Shown here one piece after another: positions 16,850 to 26,026 of a DNA stretch of 36,422 bases. The stretch comes from Puniceicoccales bacterium. Its GTDB lineage: Bacteria; Verrucomicrobiota; Verrucomicrobiia; Opitutales; LL51. The notes beneath the pieces are model-generated. The model saw only the letters and a list, made by a program, of their open reading frames with translations. It searched no databases and had not been told where the DNA came from. The position numbers and the translations under genes are program-made. Positions within the stretch are counted from its first letter, which is position 1, and each line of letters begins with the position of its first letter. Where the stretch lies: assembly GCA_031255005.1 (NCBI GenBank), contig JAIRTH010000041.1:1-36422 (forward strand), given 5' to 3'.

Positions 16850-18598
16850 ATGAATTGGTCTTTGCTTTATAAAGGAGAACAGAAATCATTAGCCGATTGG
16901 GGAATCAGCGACATGAAGCGGCATCTCTGCAATCAAGCCCCTGATACGGTTACATTTGTGATCAAATCCAAAGGAATTCTAGATAAATTGGTCTTTGATG
17001 CGAATGAATACATAAAAATCTACCGCGACTCTGATGTTTGGTTCCAGGGCGTGGTCACCATGACACCGATCTACGGTTCCATGGAATCAGAATTTCATAA
17101 ATATACTTTGTCTGGCACCTGGTGGTTTTTGGAAAATATCATCTATCAGCAGGTTTGGAAAGAGCCTATGGATCCGGATAATCCTTCAAGCCAGTTGAAA
17201 AATATCACCAAAAGCCGTCTGATTTTGGGCCAAAATGCCGACGGCGAAGCCATAACCATAGGAGATCAAATTAGCGAAATTGTGGCCTATGCCATAGATG
17301 CCTGCTCCGTACCAATACTCCTTGATGCGTCACTGGATTTACCGATAAATATCCCCTTTGATGAATGTAAAGATCTTTCCTGTGCAGAAGCCATAAAAAA
17401 ATTACTTCGTTGGATTCCAGACGCCATAGGCTATTTCGATTACTCCACCGATGAACCAACTTTGTATATTAAAACCAGAAACCAGCTGGAAGCTGTTACA
17501 TTTAATATATTGTCTCCGACTGACATATCAGAATTTTCCATCCAGCCACGACATGATCTTCAAATCTCGGCGGTGGTACTCAAGTTCGAAAAAACCCATT
17601 CCACCGATGGTAAAAGTTGGAAGACAATACAGATTCAAAAATGTCCAGTTTCTGCCACCGGCACAGAACTAAAATCTCTGGTGATGACCATAGAACTCGA
17701 AGGAGTCCAATCAACCTATGTCAAACAGTATATAAAAACAGAACAAATTCAAATCGATAGCATAGCCTGGTGGAAAGCCCATCTTCCTGGCCTGGAACAG
17801 ATTCCAATTGATAACATTAATATTTCAGACCAAAGCCGATCGAGCCTATTGCCCAATGAAATCATTCAGGGCAATGTGGCGGATTGGATGAATAAAACTG
17901 TGGAACAAGATGTGATTACCGCAAAAATATCCTATCAAACCACAGATGAGTCCGTTTGCGATCGGGACGTGGCCGTGAAACTGAATGCGACCAACGCCAC
18001 CACCTACACCTATAAGCGGCTCACATCTCTGGTTACCGAAGAGGATGTCCCGCTGGATTTGGCTGATCAAGTTTATAATAGCGTAAGTATATTACAATTC
18101 GATGGGTTTATAAAATTCATCGAAAAAGAACTTTCGATGACATTTCTCGGAAAGAAACTAAACCTTCAGGGAGGCCAATCGATCTGGGCTACAATGGATG
18201 CTGTGATTCAAGAAGTTAGTGAAGATCTCGATGGCGGAGAAACCCGCGTGGTCTTTGGACCAGCCAAACATCTTGGTGCCGATGATCTTTCAGAACTTAC
18301 AAGAACCAATAGAACAAGATTTTCATCAAAAAACTTCGGCATTCGATCAACGGCCGAGGCCGAAGGCAATGGTTTTGTCGAACAGGGAAAATTTTCTCGG
18401 ATCGAAAATTCTTCCTATGGCCCAGGAAAATATAAAAAAATCACCTTTCAAGATCCGGAAGATACGAGCAAGTCAATGATACTAGATGTTTCCTCTCTAC
18501 CCACAAATTTACTGGTGAAATTGAGAGAAGAAAATGTTTCGGATTCGGGCGTTTTTAAGACACGCTACTCCATTGCCAGCGAACCATTTATACCCTAA
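16850..18598 (+). CDS. Large tail hub/baseplate-like protein
   Basis: I place this 582-residue protein as a hub-type tail protein from its layout, not from a certain family match. The N-terminal part alternates beta strands (DTVTFVIKSKGILDKLVFDANEYIKIYRDSDVWFQGVV), like the barrels of phage hub proteins. A middle helical segment holds AEAIKKLLRWIPDAIGYFDY with a WxP motif. The C-terminal part ends in beta strands and GETRVVFGPAKHLGADDLSEL. Two ATGs are adjacent (16847 and 16850); the second has GGAG at an ideal 6-bp spacing. In a normal phage this gene follows the tape-measure gene, which is missing here. Confidence 0.6.
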   Translation: MNWSLLYKGEQKSLADWGISDMKRHLCNQAPDTVTFVIKSKGILDKLVFDANEYIKIYRDSDVWFQGVVTMTPIYGSMESEFHKYTLSGTWWFLENIIYQQVWKEPMDPDNPSSQLKNITKSRLILGQNADGEAITIGDQISEIVAYAIDACSVPILLDASLDLPINIPFDECKDLSCAEAIKKLLRWIPDAIGYFDYSTDEPTLYIKTRNQLEAVTFNILSPTDISEFSIQPRHDLQISAVVLKFEKTHSTDGKSWKTIQIQKCPVSATGTELKSLVMTIELEGVQSTYVKQYIKTEQIQIDSIAWWKAHLPGLEQIPIDNINISDQSRSSLLPNEIIQGNVADWMNKTVEQDVITAKISYQTTDESVCDRDVAVKLNATNATTYTYKRLTSLVTEEDVPLDLADQVYNSVSILQFDGFIKFIEKELSMTFLGKKLNLQGGQSIWATMDAVIQEVSEDLDGGETRVVFGPAKHLGADDLSELTRTNRTRFSSKNFGIRSTAEAEGNGFVEQGKFSRIENSSYGPGKYKKITFQDPEDTSKSMILDVSSLPTNLLVKLREENVSDSGVFKTRYSIASEPFIP

Positions 18599-18601
18599 TC
18601 C

Positions 18602-19186
18602 ATGTCAAATTTCGATCCATTTCTATGCAGAGTTAATGAAGCAGGTGTGCCCCATGCAATTCCACTGGATAGCAATATATACACGGCGCCTGCTTTATGG
18701 TTCAGCCAAAGTGCTATGTGTAATTTTTATTGGCTATTAAATAAAATAACCATCAGCTACAGCTACAGTTTCACCTTGGATTCTAGTCCAAATTCTCCTT
18801 ACAGCATAGATCGAACATTCTCCATGACCGACGATCCTTCGCTGCCAAAATATAGGATAATCCGAGCTCCGGAATTCGCTGGTTATAACTATGATGCTTC
18901 CTGGGATATCAGTTCCAGAGCCAGTGTCGATTTGTCTAAGATATATTTTAACGACATATTGGGTACCTATGGAGCGAAAATAGATTTTAAAGAATGGAGC
19001 AATCCCGAGGAAAACCCAGTGCTAGAACTTGCTTTGGCCCAAAGAACTGGTGATACTTGGGCCAGTGTTAGCTATGAATTTATGTTTTTAGACAATGCCA
19101 TCACTGTCTATTTGAATTACCTACTGTCTGATATTTTATCCGGAACCATAGATAGCTTTGGAATGACAGCGGAATTTTTTACCTAG
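18602..19186 (+). CDS. Last protein of the phage block, function unknown
   Basis: This 194-residue protein has no family I recognise. It is rich in aromatic residues (many Y, F, W), has no signal peptide or long hydrophobic segment, and ends in TIDSFGMTAEFFT. Beta-strand-like segments dominate. It starts 3 bp after the hub-like gene and belongs to the same operon, so a virion-tip or adsorption role is possible. The stop is 2 bp from the stop of the convergent protease gene, with no terminator between them. Confidence 0.55.
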   Translation: MSNFDPFLCRVNEAGVPHAIPLDSNIYTAPALWFSQSAMCNFYWLLNKITISYSYSFTLDSSPNSPYSIDRTFSMTDDPSLPKYRIIRAPEFAGYNYDASWDISSRASVDLSKIYFNDILGTYGAKIDFKEWSNPEENPVLELALAQRTGDTWASVSYEFMFLDNAITVYLNYLLSDILSGTIDSFGMTAEFFT

Positions 19187-19188
19187 TG

Positions 19189-22068
19189 CTATTCGGAGAA
19201 TTTTTTTTCCTTAGGGCACATTCGTAGGCAAAACATATCTTCGGGCTTCAAATATTTTTTGATAATCGCATTGACAGCATTTATGGTCATGCTCCTAAAA
19301 AAATCATGCCGCTGCCGCACCCAATCCAAAACTTCTGGTTTTTCCTGAGAAATAGATAGGGTTCCCAGCCAATAAAATTCATCTTCCAGATCATTTTTCG
19401 TTTCCTGCACTATGGGTTCCAGCGCTCTAAAAAATTCATCTTCGGTCACACCATTTTTATATAAATCGGTGATTTCTTTGTCGATAATATGCTTAACCAC
19501 GTCAAATTTTGCTGGATCGATGGAAATTTCAAGCTTTAGAATGCCAAAGCCATGAAATGTATTGCTGTTGCTATTGGCCACTGATGGCGAATAGGCCTCT
19601 CCAAAAACCTTGCGGATCTTAACCCTCATTCTATCGGATATTATAGCTCTTATCACATGAAATATTCGGCATTCGGAAATGGTTTCTTCGGCCAAATGAC
19701 AGGTGATCCAAAAAACCGATAGTAACTCCTTTTGATCTTCTCCATCGAAATAATGCTGTAAATTACAGGCTTTGCGATTTAGGTCTATTTTGCGTTCGGC
19801 GGCATAGGATGGTTTTTCACTGGATCTGGTGGATAAAGTGCCAAAGGTTTTGGCCGTTTGCTTGATGGCATCACCAATGGAAACATTTCCCACAATTGTT
19901 ATTTCCATGGTACCGTGCCTAAGAGGATCCAGTATTAAATCTTTCGCGTCATCTATGCCAAGTTGATTAATTTTATCAAAACTCGGAAAACATAATCTGG
20001 TATCATCATTGGTAACTACACTATGGATAGCATTCATCAATTTAACACTTGGAACTTTTTCGATGATTCTATATAATTTGCATATGTAAGCTTTAAATTC
20101 TTGAATAGCTTCGTCTCTGAATCCAGGCTGCTTTATGTAATGACATAGTGTGGCCATCAATAGATTAAAATCATTCTCATTGGCCAAAGACATGCCATTC
20201 AATGTAAAACTATCCTCGGCTATCGAAAAATCCACCGATATGGATTTATCCGAAAGAATTTTTTTGATTTCAGTTGAGCTATGGGTAAGAAGCCCTCCAT
20301 CAATAAATAATGATTCAGCCAAAATATTAACATAGTCTTTAGACTTACTTGCATCCAATAGGCCTCCACCAAACCTAATGCAAACATTTATAGTGTTGCT
20401 GTTTTTTTTTATATTTTTTATATTCAGTCTCACATTATTGAAGAATTTTATTTGGTAAAAATCTAAATCTTTAATATATTTTCGACTGATAATCGTCCCT
20501 GGCTTACCAAAATTTTTGGTGGATATTTTCGGAATTTTTTTAAATTTACCTTTTTCGACGTGAGAAGCCACTGCCTTTTCGAAGATTTCTTTTATGGCAT
20601 CCTCCGAATTTGCTTCGGTTTCATTTGAATTGATATAGACAAATCTGTTATCCCTAGCCCATAGAGATTTTACCATATTTTCACATTCGGCTTTGGTGAT
20701 GTTTTTTAGGATATCACTATATATATCACGCTTATCCTCCATGGATAAAAAATATTTTTTCGTGATATGAGAAAGCCATAGGCCGTTTATTATTTGCAAT
20801 GATTTCCTTTTGGCATAGGTTATGATTAGATCACTTATCTGTTTTTCGAAGGCATTTTTTTCTCTTTCAAATTCCTCATCGGTAAATCCGAATTCGAGCA
20901 TTTTTTTTACTTCTTGGACAGCTATGACCAAACATTCTTTCCATTTGTCATTTTCACAAAAAAGCTTCATCGATGACTGTTCATAGCAAAATATGGTATC
21001 ATGAAAGAAATCGAAAGATCCCGAGGTGAATGTAAAGTTTTTTGCCTTCGCAAGCTCTTCCAGCCGAGCATTCATTATGTCAGTCACAATGCTTCTAAGA
21101 ATTTCATTTTTTATATATTCTATGCTATCTCCTTCATAGGGTTTGCCCATTAAACAGGAAACGGCAACCAAGGTTGATGGGCTATCCCTTTCCACGTTAA
21201 ATTGGTAAAATGTACCGTGCTTATCGAAATTTCCAATGGATATATTTTTGGTGGATTCACATTTTTTCAGTCCTGAAAATAGTGATTTTATTTTGGTTTC
21301 AACGGCAGCCACATCTCCTACCTTTCCTGCAATGGCCAAGAATATTCTATCCGGAGTATACCAGGTGGTATAAAATTTCCTCAAATCTTCGGGTGTGGTT
21401 TTCTCAATTATTTCTTTTTTTCCTATGGGACTTTTTTTTGGCAATATGGTATCTCCATACAAAAACTGTGTACATTTTTCTCTCAAGCGAAATTTATAAT
21501 CATTCCTATCTCTAAGTTCTGATAATATCACTCCTCGTTCACTTTCTACTTCGGATTGCTCTATGCTAAGACCATCGGAAAAATCCTTCGCCGCCAATAG
21601 ACACTTATATATATTTTGCAAATCTGCATTTGGGAGTTCCATCTGGAAGACGGTGTGCATATAGGAAGTTGAGGCATTCAATTTAGCACCAAAGTCCATG
21701 CCTATCTTTTGCATTTCCTCTATCATATTGCCCTTGGGAAAATTTTCTGAACCGCGGAAGGCCATGTGCTCGAGAAAATGAGCCATACCTAGTTGCTCAT
21801 CGGTTTCCATCAGAGATCCAACATTTACAATCAGATAGATATAAATTTCTTTATTTAAGATGGAATCATCATCGCTGTATATGGCATATTGGAAGCCATT
21901 TTCCAATTTATTATAGATGGCTTTTGGATCGTTTTTTAAGGAAAATTGGTTATTTTTAAAATTCATTATCTCTTCACCACCAAGGCACATACAATATAAA
22001 AATTGGCTTGCAAAACTTAAAATTATAAAAATATATAAACAAATCTTTTTTGGTTTCACAACTGGCAT
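19189..22068 (-). CDS. M16 family (insulinase/pitrilysin-like) zinc protease, exported
   Basis: The product has 959 residues. The inverted zinc motif HFLEH is at 97-101 and the third zinc ligand E177 sits 76 residues later in ESERGVILSE, the classic M16 spacing. Two M16 halves are visible: the catalytic one (about 45-480) and an inactive partner (about 540-950) with FGGGLLDASKSKDYVNILAESLF. The N-terminus is basic then hydrophobic (KPKKICLYIFIILSFASQFLYC) and looks like a signal peptide, possibly a lipoprotein type. Such enzymes degrade peptides in the periplasm. Upstream, TAAAAT lies 9 bp before the ATG, compatible with a very short leader. Confidence 0.88.
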   Translation of the reverse strand: MPVVKPKKICLYIFIILSFASQFLYCMCLGGEEIMNFKNNQFSLKNDPKAIYNKLENGFQYAIYSDDDSILNKEIYIYLIVNVGSLMETDEQLGMAHFLEHMAFRGSENFPKGNMIEEMQKIGMDFGAKLNASTSYMHTVFQMELPNADLQNIYKCLLAAKDFSDGLSIEQSEVESERGVILSELRDRNDYKFRLREKCTQFLYGDTILPKKSPIGKKEIIEKTTPEDLRKFYTTWYTPDRIFLAIAGKVGDVAAVETKIKSLFSGLKKCESTKNISIGNFDKHGTFYQFNVERDSPSTLVAVSCLMGKPYEGDSIEYIKNEILRSIVTDIMNARLEELAKAKNFTFTSGSFDFFHDTIFCYEQSSMKLFCENDKWKECLVIAVQEVKKMLEFGFTDEEFEREKNAFEKQISDLIITYAKRKSLQIINGLWLSHITKKYFLSMEDKRDIYSDILKNITKAECENMVKSLWARDNRFVYINSNETEANSEDAIKEIFEKAVASHVEKGKFKKIPKISTKNFGKPGTIISRKYIKDLDFYQIKFFNNVRLNIKNIKKNSNTINVCIRFGGGLLDASKSKDYVNILAESLFIDGGLLTHSSTEIKKILSDKSISVDFSIAEDSFTLNGMSLANENDFNLLMATLCHYIKQPGFRDEAIQEFKAYICKLYRIIEKVPSVKLMNAIHSVVTNDDTRLCFPSFDKINQLGIDDAKDLILDPLRHGTMEITIVGNVSIGDAIKQTAKTFGTLSTRSSEKPSYAAERKIDLNRKACNLQHYFDGEDQKELLSVFWITCHLAEETISECRIFHVIRAIISDRMRVKIRKVFGEAYSPSVANSNSNTFHGFGILKLEISIDPAKFDVVKHIIDKEITDLYKNGVTEDEFFRALEPIVQETKNDLEDEFYWLGTLSISQEKPEVLDWVRQRHDFFRSMTINAVNAIIKKYLKPEDMFCLRMCPKEKKFSE

Positions 22069-22193
22069 ATGTTTTTCATTTTAAATTACTCTACTGCAAT
22101 TAGTCCTAGGGATTATGATTGGAAAGGAAAGATTTTTTTACGCTTATCTTTAAAATGATTGGAAATGGATAAAATAATAAAAATACGCTCATC

Positions 22194-22478
22194 ATGACTT
22201 TTAAATTATATAAAATTTCACTATTTTTTTCCTGCCTACTACTGTTAGGTGTACTAGCTGCATCTGGGATTGTTCTAATGAGAACCTGGCGAGAATACAA
22301 GACAATTTTTCATTTGGAAATCAGCCAAACCTTGGAATTGGAACAGCTGCGTAATAAAAATGAAAATTACAGGGCTCATATCATTCAAATGCTTAACGAT
22401 AAAGAATTTGTAGAATATATAGCTCGCCAAACAATAGGATATATAAAAAATGATGAAATATTATTTCGTTTCGATTAA
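22194..22478 (+). CDS. FtsB/DivIC-like septum formation initiator protein
   Basis: The 94-residue protein has a short cytoplasmic start, one transmembrane helix (about residues 8-28, ISLFFSCLLLLGVLAASGIVLM) and a coiled coil (TLELEQLRNKNENYRAHIIQML). A conserved end follows with EFVEYIARQTIGYIKNDEILF. This is the layout of FtsB/DivIC, bitopic proteins of the divisome that link FtsL and FtsQ. It is 18 bp upstream of the UDP-sugar pyrophosphorylase gene and probably cotranscribed with it. Distinguishing FtsB from FtsL by sequence alone is not certain. Confidence 0.75.
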   Translation: MTFKLYKISLFFSCLLLLGVLAASGIVLMRTWREYKTIFHLEISQTLELEQLRNKNENYRAHIIQMLNDKEFVEYIARQTIGYIKNDEILFRFD

Positions 22479-22496
22479 TCACCAATTATAGATCAT

Positions 22497-23927
22497 ATGA
22501 ATATTATTGAGCATGAGTTGCTTGAGAAGTTTAAGCACTATGGACAAGCACAGATTTTCAAGTTTATCGATGAATTAGATGAAGTGTCGAAGGATAAACT
22601 TTTTCGTCAGGCCAATGCCATAAATTTGCAAAAGGTGGCTGACCGAGTCAGGACATTGCCATCCATTGACAAAAAACATTTTAGCATGTATTTAAGGGAA
22701 ATTTCCAATCATATCGATTTTATTGGATTGCCAAATAACGAGATTGATAATAGGCGGTGGAAAGATGCTCATCGTATTGGTGAAAATGCAATACGCGATG
22801 GTCGGGTAGCAATTTTGACTGCCGCAGGAGGCCAGGGAACAAGGCTTGGCCACGAAGGCCCCAAGGGCATATTGGCTGTGACTCCGGTTAAAAAAAAGAC
22901 GCTGTTTCAGGTCTTTGCGGAAAAAATACGCTTTGCCGAAATTAAATATGGCCAAAAATTCCACTGGTTTGTGATGACCAGCACGAGGAACCACGATGAA
23001 ATATTGAAATTTTTTGACCAAAATGAATCATTTGGGCTGGAACATGTGCATTTTTTTATCCAAGGCATTGAACCAGCCATAGATTTTTCTGGCAAAATAA
23101 TGCTGGAAGATAAACACAGCATAGCCATGCATCCAGATGGCCATGGAGGTGTATTTAATGCATTTGTATCCAGTGGGTTATTTGAAATTCTAGAAAAAAA
23201 TGACATTGATATCATAAGTTATTTTCAGGTGGATAATCCGCTGGTCAGGTGCATAGATCCATATTTCATAGGCTTTCACATAAACCAACAATCTGAAATG
23301 TCCTGTCGTATGATCCATAAGGCCTATCCCGAAGAAAAGGTTGGGGTCTTTTGTACCATGTATGGCAAAACTGCAGTCATCGAATACAGCGACCTGAGCA
23401 TGAATTTTATCCATGAAATGGATACGTTAGGGCGTTTAAAATTCAGATATGCCAATGCGGCCATACATATTTTTGCCAGAGATTTTGTCAGATCTTTGGG
23501 AGAAGATAATGCGCTAAGACAGCTGGATGTCCATGCGGCCAAGAAAAAAATTCCCACCATCGATGTCAATGGCAAACCCATTGATCCAGAATCCGCCAAT
23601 GGCATTAAATTTGAAACTTTCATTTTTGACGCGTTGCAATTTACTGAAAATAGCCTGGTTTTAGAAGTAAATAGGCGAGAAAACTTTAGTCCAATAAAAA
23701 ATCTGAAAGGCATAGATTCCCTTCAGACCTGCAGAAATGATCAAATCAGACTATTTACTCGATGGCTGCTATCCGCCGGTGCCGAGATTCCTGTTGACGC
23801 AAGCGGCTTACCTCCTTTTGATATAGAAATTTCTCCGCTGTTCGCCGAAAATGAAGGCGATTTTTTGTTGAAATGGAATGAACTTAAATCAAAACCAGCC
23901 ATTTGTGCCGGCAGCTATGTGTCATGA
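22497..23927 (+). CDS. UDP-sugar pyrophosphorylase, eukaryote-type UDPGP family (UDP-GlcNAc or UDP-glucose)
   Basis: The enzyme joins UTP and a sugar-1-phosphate to make a UDP-sugar. The uridine-binding loop is AAGGQGTRLGHEGPKG (109-124). HPDGHGGVFNA, FQVDNPLV and the late ANAAIHIFARDFV are hallmarks of the eukaryotic UAP1/UGP type rather than bacterial GlmU or GalU. Bacterial copies of this type are typical of Chlamydiae and other PVC groups. The length (476) is complete. UDP-GlcNAc would feed the peptidoglycan genes further right; substrate preference cannot be told with certainty. The 3' end overlaps plsY, on the other strand, by 13 bp. Confidence 0.85.
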   Translation: MNIIEHELLEKFKHYGQAQIFKFIDELDEVSKDKLFRQANAINLQKVADRVRTLPSIDKKHFSMYLREISNHIDFIGLPNNEIDNRRWKDAHRIGENAIRDGRVAILTAAGGQGTRLGHEGPKGILAVTPVKKKTLFQVFAEKIRFAEIKYGQKFHWFVMTSTRNHDEILKFFDQNESFGLEHVHFFIQGIEPAIDFSGKIMLEDKHSIAMHPDGHGGVFNAFVSSGLFEILEKNDIDIISYFQVDNPLVRCIDPYFIGFHINQQSEMSCRMIHKAYPEEKVGVFCTMYGKTAVIEYSDLSMNFIHEMDTLGRLKFRYANAAIHIFARDFVRSLGEDNALRQLDVHAAKKKIPTIDVNGKPIDPESANGIKFETFIFDALQFTENSLVLEVNRRENFSPIKNLKGIDSLQTCRNDQIRLFTRWLLSAGAEIPVDASGLPPFDIEISPLFAENEGDFLLKWNELKSKPAICAGSYVS

Positions 23928-24571
23928 TTTTTTCGACAACTTTTGGAAAATCTATACTCCGTTCCTTTCCATAGGCGTTTTATATTTTCTCTATGCTTCA
24001 ATGAGATAACCACCATCAGGCCAATGCAAAAGACCATGGTTTCATTGCTGTAACCAAATAGATAGGACGTCAATGGTAGGCTTGCCACAAAAGACAGTGA
24101 AGCCAACGACACAAATCTTGTAATTTTAAATATCATCAACCAAATCAGAATGCCAATGGCAAAGCACCAAGGCATTAATGTAAGTACCCCACCCATGGCC
24201 GTCGCAACGCCTTTGCCGCCTCGAAATTTTAAAAAAATGGAAAAATTATGGCCCAGGATCAATCCAGTGAGCAGTATCAGATTCATGTTTATAGTGAAAT
24301 CTCTGTATTGGGACAAAAATATATGCTGGACCAGAGCAGTGGGAATAAAACCCTTTAAAAAATCTAGAATAAATACCATAGTTCCTGCCCATTTGCCAAT
24401 GGACCTATTTACATTGGTAGCTCCAGGATTGCCACTATTAACCTTAAATATATTGATGCCATATATCTTCGCCATGACAACTCCAAAGGATATCGATCCG
24501 ATGAAGTAGCCACAGAGTAGGGTAGTGAGAGCGAGATAATTTTGGACTAACATTTCCATTAAATTGGCCAT
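23915..24571 (-). CDS. plsY: Acyl-phosphate:glycerol-3-phosphate acyltransferase PlsY
   Basis: PlsY transfers an acyl group from acyl-phosphate to glycerol-3-phosphate, the first step of membrane phospholipid synthesis. The family motifs are all present: GYFIGSISFG, SGNPGATNVNRSIGK, GHNFSIFLKFRGGKGVATAMGG and the C-terminal KHRENIKRLWKGTE. About five membrane helices can be drawn, and the 218-residue length is normal. It follows mtaB by 40 bp on the same strand and is probably cotranscribed. Confidence 0.93.
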   Translation of the reverse strand: MANLMEMLVQNYLALTTLLCGYFIGSISFGVVMAKIYGINIFKVNSGNPGATNVNRSIGKWAGTMVFILDFLKGFIPTALVQHIFLSQYRDFTINMNLILLTGLILGHNFSIFLKFRGGKGVATAMGGVLTLMPWCFAIGILIWLMIFKITRFVSLASLSFVASLPLTSYLFGYSNETMVFCIGLMVVISLKHRENIKRLWKGTEYRFSKSCRKNHDT

Positions 24572-24611
24572 TCGCCTGACTAGTTTAAAATTATTGCAAT
24601 AGAATTGTCCA

Positions 24612-25919
24612 TTAAAAAATCAATTCTCCTTCCACATGGGTCTGTTCATTTTTTACAATTTTTACACTTTTAATTTGATTGGTCACATTTTCTGAACATT
24701 TGGCCATCACTTTTATGTAATTTTCCGTATAGCCAGGAAATTTTTCTCCCTGCCTGTCTTCAAATAAAACATCTACCACTTTACCCAGGTTATCATTGTA
24801 AAATTTATTTCTTTTTTCCAAACTCACTTGTCTTAAAAATTTGCTTCGACGTAGCTTTTCCTGTTCTGCCACAAATGATTGGCTTGTGGCTGCGGCGGTA
24901 CCAGGCCTTGGCGAGAAAGTAAATACATGGGCATATTGGATTGGCGAAGTTTTTAAAAATTCCACCGATTCAAGGAAATCTTTTTCAGATTCGCCGGGAA
25001 ACCCAACCATGATATCGGTGCCAAGACCAAGATCCGGAATGAGCTTGGATATTTTTTGGGCATAGGATAAAAATTCTTCAAAGGAATAGCGCCGTTTCAT
25101 TGCGGCCAGTATGGAATTCGATGCAGATTGGATTGGGATGTGCAAATAGGCAGCCAATTTATGGTTCCTATCGGCCATTCTTTCGAGAATTTTATCATCA
25201 ATGGTCCTAAATTCTATGCTGCTAATTCGAATTCTTATGACACCATCCAGAGCATTCAGTCCATCTATTACATCCAAAAGTTTTCTACCATGATTCTCAT
25301 AAATACCTATATTTACGCCGGTTATAATTATTTCCTTCGGGCCAACAGCTCCATGAACTCTGGCATCTTCCAGGATATTTTCAAAATCACGGCTTTGGGG
25401 ACTACCCCGTGTAAATGGAATGATGCAGTAGGAGCAAAAGAAATTACATCCGTTTTGTATTTTAAGATTATATCTCTTATCATAGCTGGCCTTAGGAATT
25501 TTTTGCAAAAAATATTTAACCTTCTCTGGATTAGGACTATCTATAAATACCGGTCGTTCGCTCTTAGGCTTGGAAATTATCTCCGCCGCATGGCTGGCAA
25601 TGGAATTTTTATTAGCATTGCTGATAATTAGATCGATGCCATTCATTTTGATCAAAATCTCCTTACCAATGGTTGAATAGCATCCGGTTAGAATTACCCG
25701 TGCCTTGGGAAATTTCGAAATCAATGACCTAAGAGTTTGGGTACATTTCGAAATAGCCTGGTTTGTTACGGCACAGCTGTTGATGATTACCAGATCGATA
25801 TCCGGAGCCAAGTGCTTGGAAATTTTTATTCCAAGTTCTTCCAATTGCTCGCCAAGGGTTACAATTTCCGATTGATTTAATCGGCATCCGAATGATAATA
25901 AACAAGCTTTTTTTGGCAT
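24612..25919 (-). CDS. mtaB: tRNA ct6A/t6A37 methylthiotransferase MtaB
   Basis: The enzyme adds a methylthio group to the t6A base at position 37 of tRNAs. It has the N-terminal UPF0004 domain with three conserved cysteines (C12 in SFGCRLNQSE, C49 in INSCAVTNQA, C80 in ILTGCYS). The radical SAM motif CNFFCSYC is at 158-165, and a C-terminal TRAM domain covers about 370-435. The SFGCRLNQSE spelling and 435-residue length separate MtaB from MiaB and RimO. A strong promoter lies directly upstream. Confidence 0.9.
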   Translation of the reverse strand: MPKKACLLSFGCRLNQSEIVTLGEQLEELGIKISKHLAPDIDLVIINSCAVTNQAISKCTQTLRSLISKFPKARVILTGCYSTIGKEILIKMNGIDLIISNANKNSIASHAAEIISKPKSERPVFIDSPNPEKVKYFLQKIPKASYDKRYNLKIQNGCNFFCSYCIIPFTRGSPQSRDFENILEDARVHGAVGPKEIIITGVNIGIYENHGRKLLDVIDGLNALDGVIRIRISSIEFRTIDDKILERMADRNHKLAAYLHIPIQSASNSILAAMKRRYSFEEFLSYAQKISKLIPDLGLGTDIMVGFPGESEKDFLESVEFLKTSPIQYAHVFTFSPRPGTAAATSQSFVAEQEKLRRSKFLRQVSLEKRNKFYNDNLGKVVDVLFEDRQGEKFPGYTENYIKVMAKCSENVTNQIKSVKIVKNEQTHVEGELIF

Positions 25920-25928
25920 CTATCCTGG

Positions 25929-25957
25929 TGTATATTAACAGGTGCTCTCGTTTTCAA
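25929..25957 (-). promoter_or_regulatory. Promoter of mtaB-plsY
   Basis: On the minus strand TTGAAA (25952-25957) and TATACA (25929-25934) are separated by exactly 17 bp. The -10 ends 9 bp before the ATG at 25919, so the transcript would begin only a few bases before the start codon. Confidence 0.6.
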
Positions 25958-25989
25958 TATAAATATATGGTCTGGTTGCATTTTATGAC

Positions 25990-26017
25990 TTGAGTATTTG
26001 ATCGACGTTGATAATAA
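25990..26017 (+). promoter_or_regulatory. Weak promoter candidate for recD2
   Basis: TTGAGT (25990-25995) and TAATAA (26012-26017) are 16 bp apart. The -10 ends 9 bp before the TTG start at 26027. The match is modest, but the spacing to the start codon repeats what is seen at mtaB and ispE. Confidence 0.3.
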
Positions 26018-26026
26018 ACTATTGAT

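Larger units (their letters stand above)
8325..19186 (+). mobile_element. Mu-like head/packaging locus with reduced tail module (prophage remnant or domesticated particle)
   Basis: Fourteen open reading frames lie on one strand with gaps of 0-95 bp and no visible frameshift or internal stop. Their order follows phage Mu from the terminase to gp37: small terminase position, gp28, gp29, I protease, decoration, capsid, gp36, gp37. After that the order diverges to a small beta protein, fibre, coiled-coil peptide, hub-like protein and a terminal protein. I find no MuF-type head protein, sheath, tube, tape measure, lysis, integrase, transposase or replication gene. The block starts after the palindromic region downstream of tRNA-Gln and ends 2 bp before the stop of a convergent host protease gene. 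I see no duplicated att site. Base composition by eye resembles the flanks, consistent with long residence. Confidence 0.8.
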
